Shown here in pieces: positions 7,504 through 8,773 of a stretch of 8,773 nucleotides of DNA. The stretch covers positions 1,140 through 9,912 of the forward strand of contig DPRC01000161.1 of the NCBI GenBank assembly GCA_003537695.1. The letters run 5' to 3'. The notes under the pieces were generated by a model that had not been told where the DNA came from, did no database searches, and saw nothing but the letters and a program-made list of their open reading frames with translations. The position numbers and the translations under genes were made by a program. This DNA comes from Polaribacter sp. GTDB lineage: Bacteria; Bacteroidota; Bacteroidia; Flavobacteriales; Flavobacteriaceae. The first letter of the stretch is position 1; the number at the start of each line of letters is the position of its first letter.

Positions 7504-7533
7504 CGCTTCGTTTTAAAGAAGCGCGCCTTCTTT
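7504..7533 (+). terminator. Weak or alternative hairpins after the dehydrogenase gene
   Basis: CGCTTC (7504-7509) pairs with GAAGCG (7518-7523) around an 8-nt loop. Overlapping it, AAAGAAG (7515-7521) pairs with CTTCTTT (7527-7533) around a 5-nt loop. The two cannot form together. The first is followed by a C/T-rich stretch rather than a clean T-run, and the second by only one more T. Position just after the stop at 7499 suggests a weak terminator or 3'-end structure. Confidence 0.4.
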
Positions 7534-7594
7534 TCAAAAAACAAGAGCACAGCAACTCGTTTCATTCTTTTTTCAATACCACATAAAAACACCA
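7534..7594 (+). other. Intergenic leader before tex, no recognisable promoter
   Basis: I see neither a TAnnTTTG box nor a Shine-Dalgarno in these 61 bases. The stretch is A/C/T-rich with a short T-run (7568-7573). Expression of tex may come from read-through of the upstream genes or from a promoter unlike the consensus. Confidence 0.35.
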
Positions 7595-8773
7595 ATGCTC
7601 CAATATATAATTCAACAAACACAGCTTTCTTCCCGTTCCATAGAAAATACCCTCTCCCTCTTAAATGAAGATGCTACCATTCCTTTCATCTCCCGGTATA
7701 GAAAAGAAAGAACTGGAAATTTAGATGAAGTTCAAATCGGTGAAATTGTAAAGTTTAAAGAAGTTTTTGAAACCTTAGAAAAACGTAAAAAAACGATTCT
7801 AAAAGCCTTAGACGCGCAACAGGTTTTAACCGATGAATTGACACAAAAAGTAAACCTATCTCGAGACTTAATTTCGCTAGAAGACCTGTATCTGCCATTT
7901 AAGAAAAAGCGAAAAACAAAAGCAGAAACTGCTCGTTTACAAGGATTAGAACCCTTGGCTAAATTGATCATGAGTCAGCGTGTAAATGATTTAGAATACA
8001 CCACATCAAAATATACTTCTAAAGAAGTTGAAACCACCGATAATGCTTTGGAAGGTGCTCGTTTTATAATTGCAGAATGGATCAATGAGCGCACAGATAT
8101 TCGGAATAATATTCGCCATCAAATAGAACGCTTTGCAAGCATTTCATCTAAAGTTATTAAAAGTAAAGTTGCAGAGGAAAAAGCACAGAAATTTAAGGAT
8201 TATTTTGATTGGCAAGAATCTTTAAAAAGAATTCCATCACATCGTTTTTTAGCCATTTTAAGAGCAGAAAAGGAAGGCTTTATCCGTGTAAAAATAGAAA
8301 TCGATACCGAGAGCGCCCTTCAAAAAATGGAAGCTCGAATTATTCGTTCTCAAAATGCATGTGCCACTCAAATTCAATTAGCAATTGGAGACGCTTATAA
8401 GCGACTTTTATTTCCGTCTTTATCAAATGAAGCGTTATCAATCGCAAAAGAAAAAGCAGATGAAGCTGCAATTATTGTATTCACAAAAAATCTAAAACAA
8501 CTACTTTTAGGAGCTCCTTTAGGTGAAAAAAGAATGCTTGCAATCGATCCTGGATTTAAATCTGGATGTAAAATTGTATGTTTAAATAAACAAGGAGATT
8601 TAATACACAATGAAACTATTTTTCCGCATGCACCTCAAAATCAAACTATAGCGGCTATAAAAAAAATCAGCGCACTCGCAGAAGTTCATAAAATTGAAGC
8701 CATCGCTATTGGTAACGGAACTGCATCAAGAGAAACAGAGCGCCTGATTAAAAAAATTCAGTTTAAAAATAGT
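7595..8773 (+). CDS. tex: Tex-family RNA-binding transcription accessory protein, 3' end beyond the window
   Basis: Tex is a conserved cytoplasmic nucleic-acid-binding protein, related to eukaryotic Spt6, implicated in transcription and RNA handling. The ATG at 7595 opens 393 uninterrupted codons to the window edge. The N-terminal region has LLNEDATIPFISRYRKERTG at 22-41, which is highly characteristic, then LDEVQIGEI at 43-51. LEDLYLPFKKKRKTKA at 95-110 and ALEGARFIIAEWI at 151-163 follow, with IPSHRFLAILRAEKEG at 213-228. The YqgF-like RNase-H fold begins near 314 with LAIDPGFKSGCKIV, and AIGNGTASRETE is at 371-382. Tex proteins are usually about 700-780 aa, so the helix-hairpin-helix and C-terminal S1 domains lie outside. 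This is a truncation by the window, not a broken gene. No in-frame ATG lies just upstream of 7595, and the MLQYIIQQTQL beginning looks like other Flavobacteriia Tex starts. It follows the dehydrogenase gene by 95 bp on the same strand. Confidence 0.96.
   Translation, partial: MLQYIIQQTQLSSRSIENTLSLLNEDATIPFISRYRKERTGNLDEVQIGEIVKFKEVFETLEKRKKTILKALDAQQVLTDELTQKVNLSRDLISLEDLYLPFKKKRKTKAETARLQGLEPLAKLIMSQRVNDLEYTTSKYTSKEVETTDNALEGARFIIAEWINERTDIRNNIRHQIERFASISSKVIKSKVAEEKAQKFKDYFDWQESLKRIPSHRFLAILRAEKEGFIRVKIEIDTESALQKMEARIIRSQNACATQIQLAIGDAYKRLLFPSLSNEALSIAKEKADEAAIIVFTKNLKQLLLGAPLGEKRMLAIDPGFKSGCKIVCLNKQGDLIHNETIFPHAPQNQTIAAIKKISALAEVHKIEAIAIGNGTASRETERLIKKIQFKNS

Noticed and set aside
8209..8610. 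Open frames inside tex on both strands (8209-8400 plus, 8395-8610 minus)
   Set aside because: The tex frame is continuous and carries Tex signature motifs across the same bases.
1..8773. CRISPR arrays, insertion sequences, tRNA/rRNA genes, phage or defence modules
   Set aside because: No spaced direct repeats, transposase motifs, terminal inverted repeats, tRNA-like cloverleaf or defence-family domains were found. The window is almost fully occupied by core-type genes of similar base composition.

Overview
The window (8,773 bp, AT-rich) looks like ordinary chromosome from a member of the Bacteroidota, most likely a marine-type Flavobacteriaceae. This rests on the character of the ParE, ParC, LysA and Tex proteins, on the absence of Shine-Dalgarno sequences before every start, and on Bacteroidota-type -7 promoter boxes (TAnnTTTG) in the gaps. 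No database search was possible, so the genus is left open.

Layout. The left half (1-4422) is a minus-strand topoisomerase IV operon. parE is read first (4422 to 2563). parC follows after a 3-nt gap (2559 to 1) and runs off the left edge, with nearly all of the gene present. A 220-bp AT-rich divergent gap (4423-4642) holds a -7 box for each direction and two imperfect palindromes. The right half is all plus strand: lysA (4643-5887, TTG start), a strong intrinsic terminator, a GNAT acetyltransferase (5968-6477), a zinc-free quinone-oxidoreductase-like dehydrogenase (6522-7499), and the first 393 codons of tex (7595 onward), which runs off the right edge.

Functions. Topoisomerase IV (ParE2-ParC2) decatenates replicated chromosomes. 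LysA makes lysine from meso-diaminopimelate. Tex is a nucleic-acid-binding transcription/RNA accessory factor. The GNAT and the dehydrogenase lie 44 bp apart and may be co-transcribed; their substrates cannot be read from sequence. The genes do not form a single pathway.

I found no mobile element, CRISPR array, tRNA, rRNA, toxin-antitoxin or defence module, and nothing I would call a new biological system. The points worth a second look are small: the probable TTG start of lysA just after its promoter, a promoter-like box inside the lysA terminator, the palindromes in the divergent gap, alternative hairpins in two gaps, and the ParC residue at the quinolone-determining position. No gene-free stretch exceeds 300 bp.
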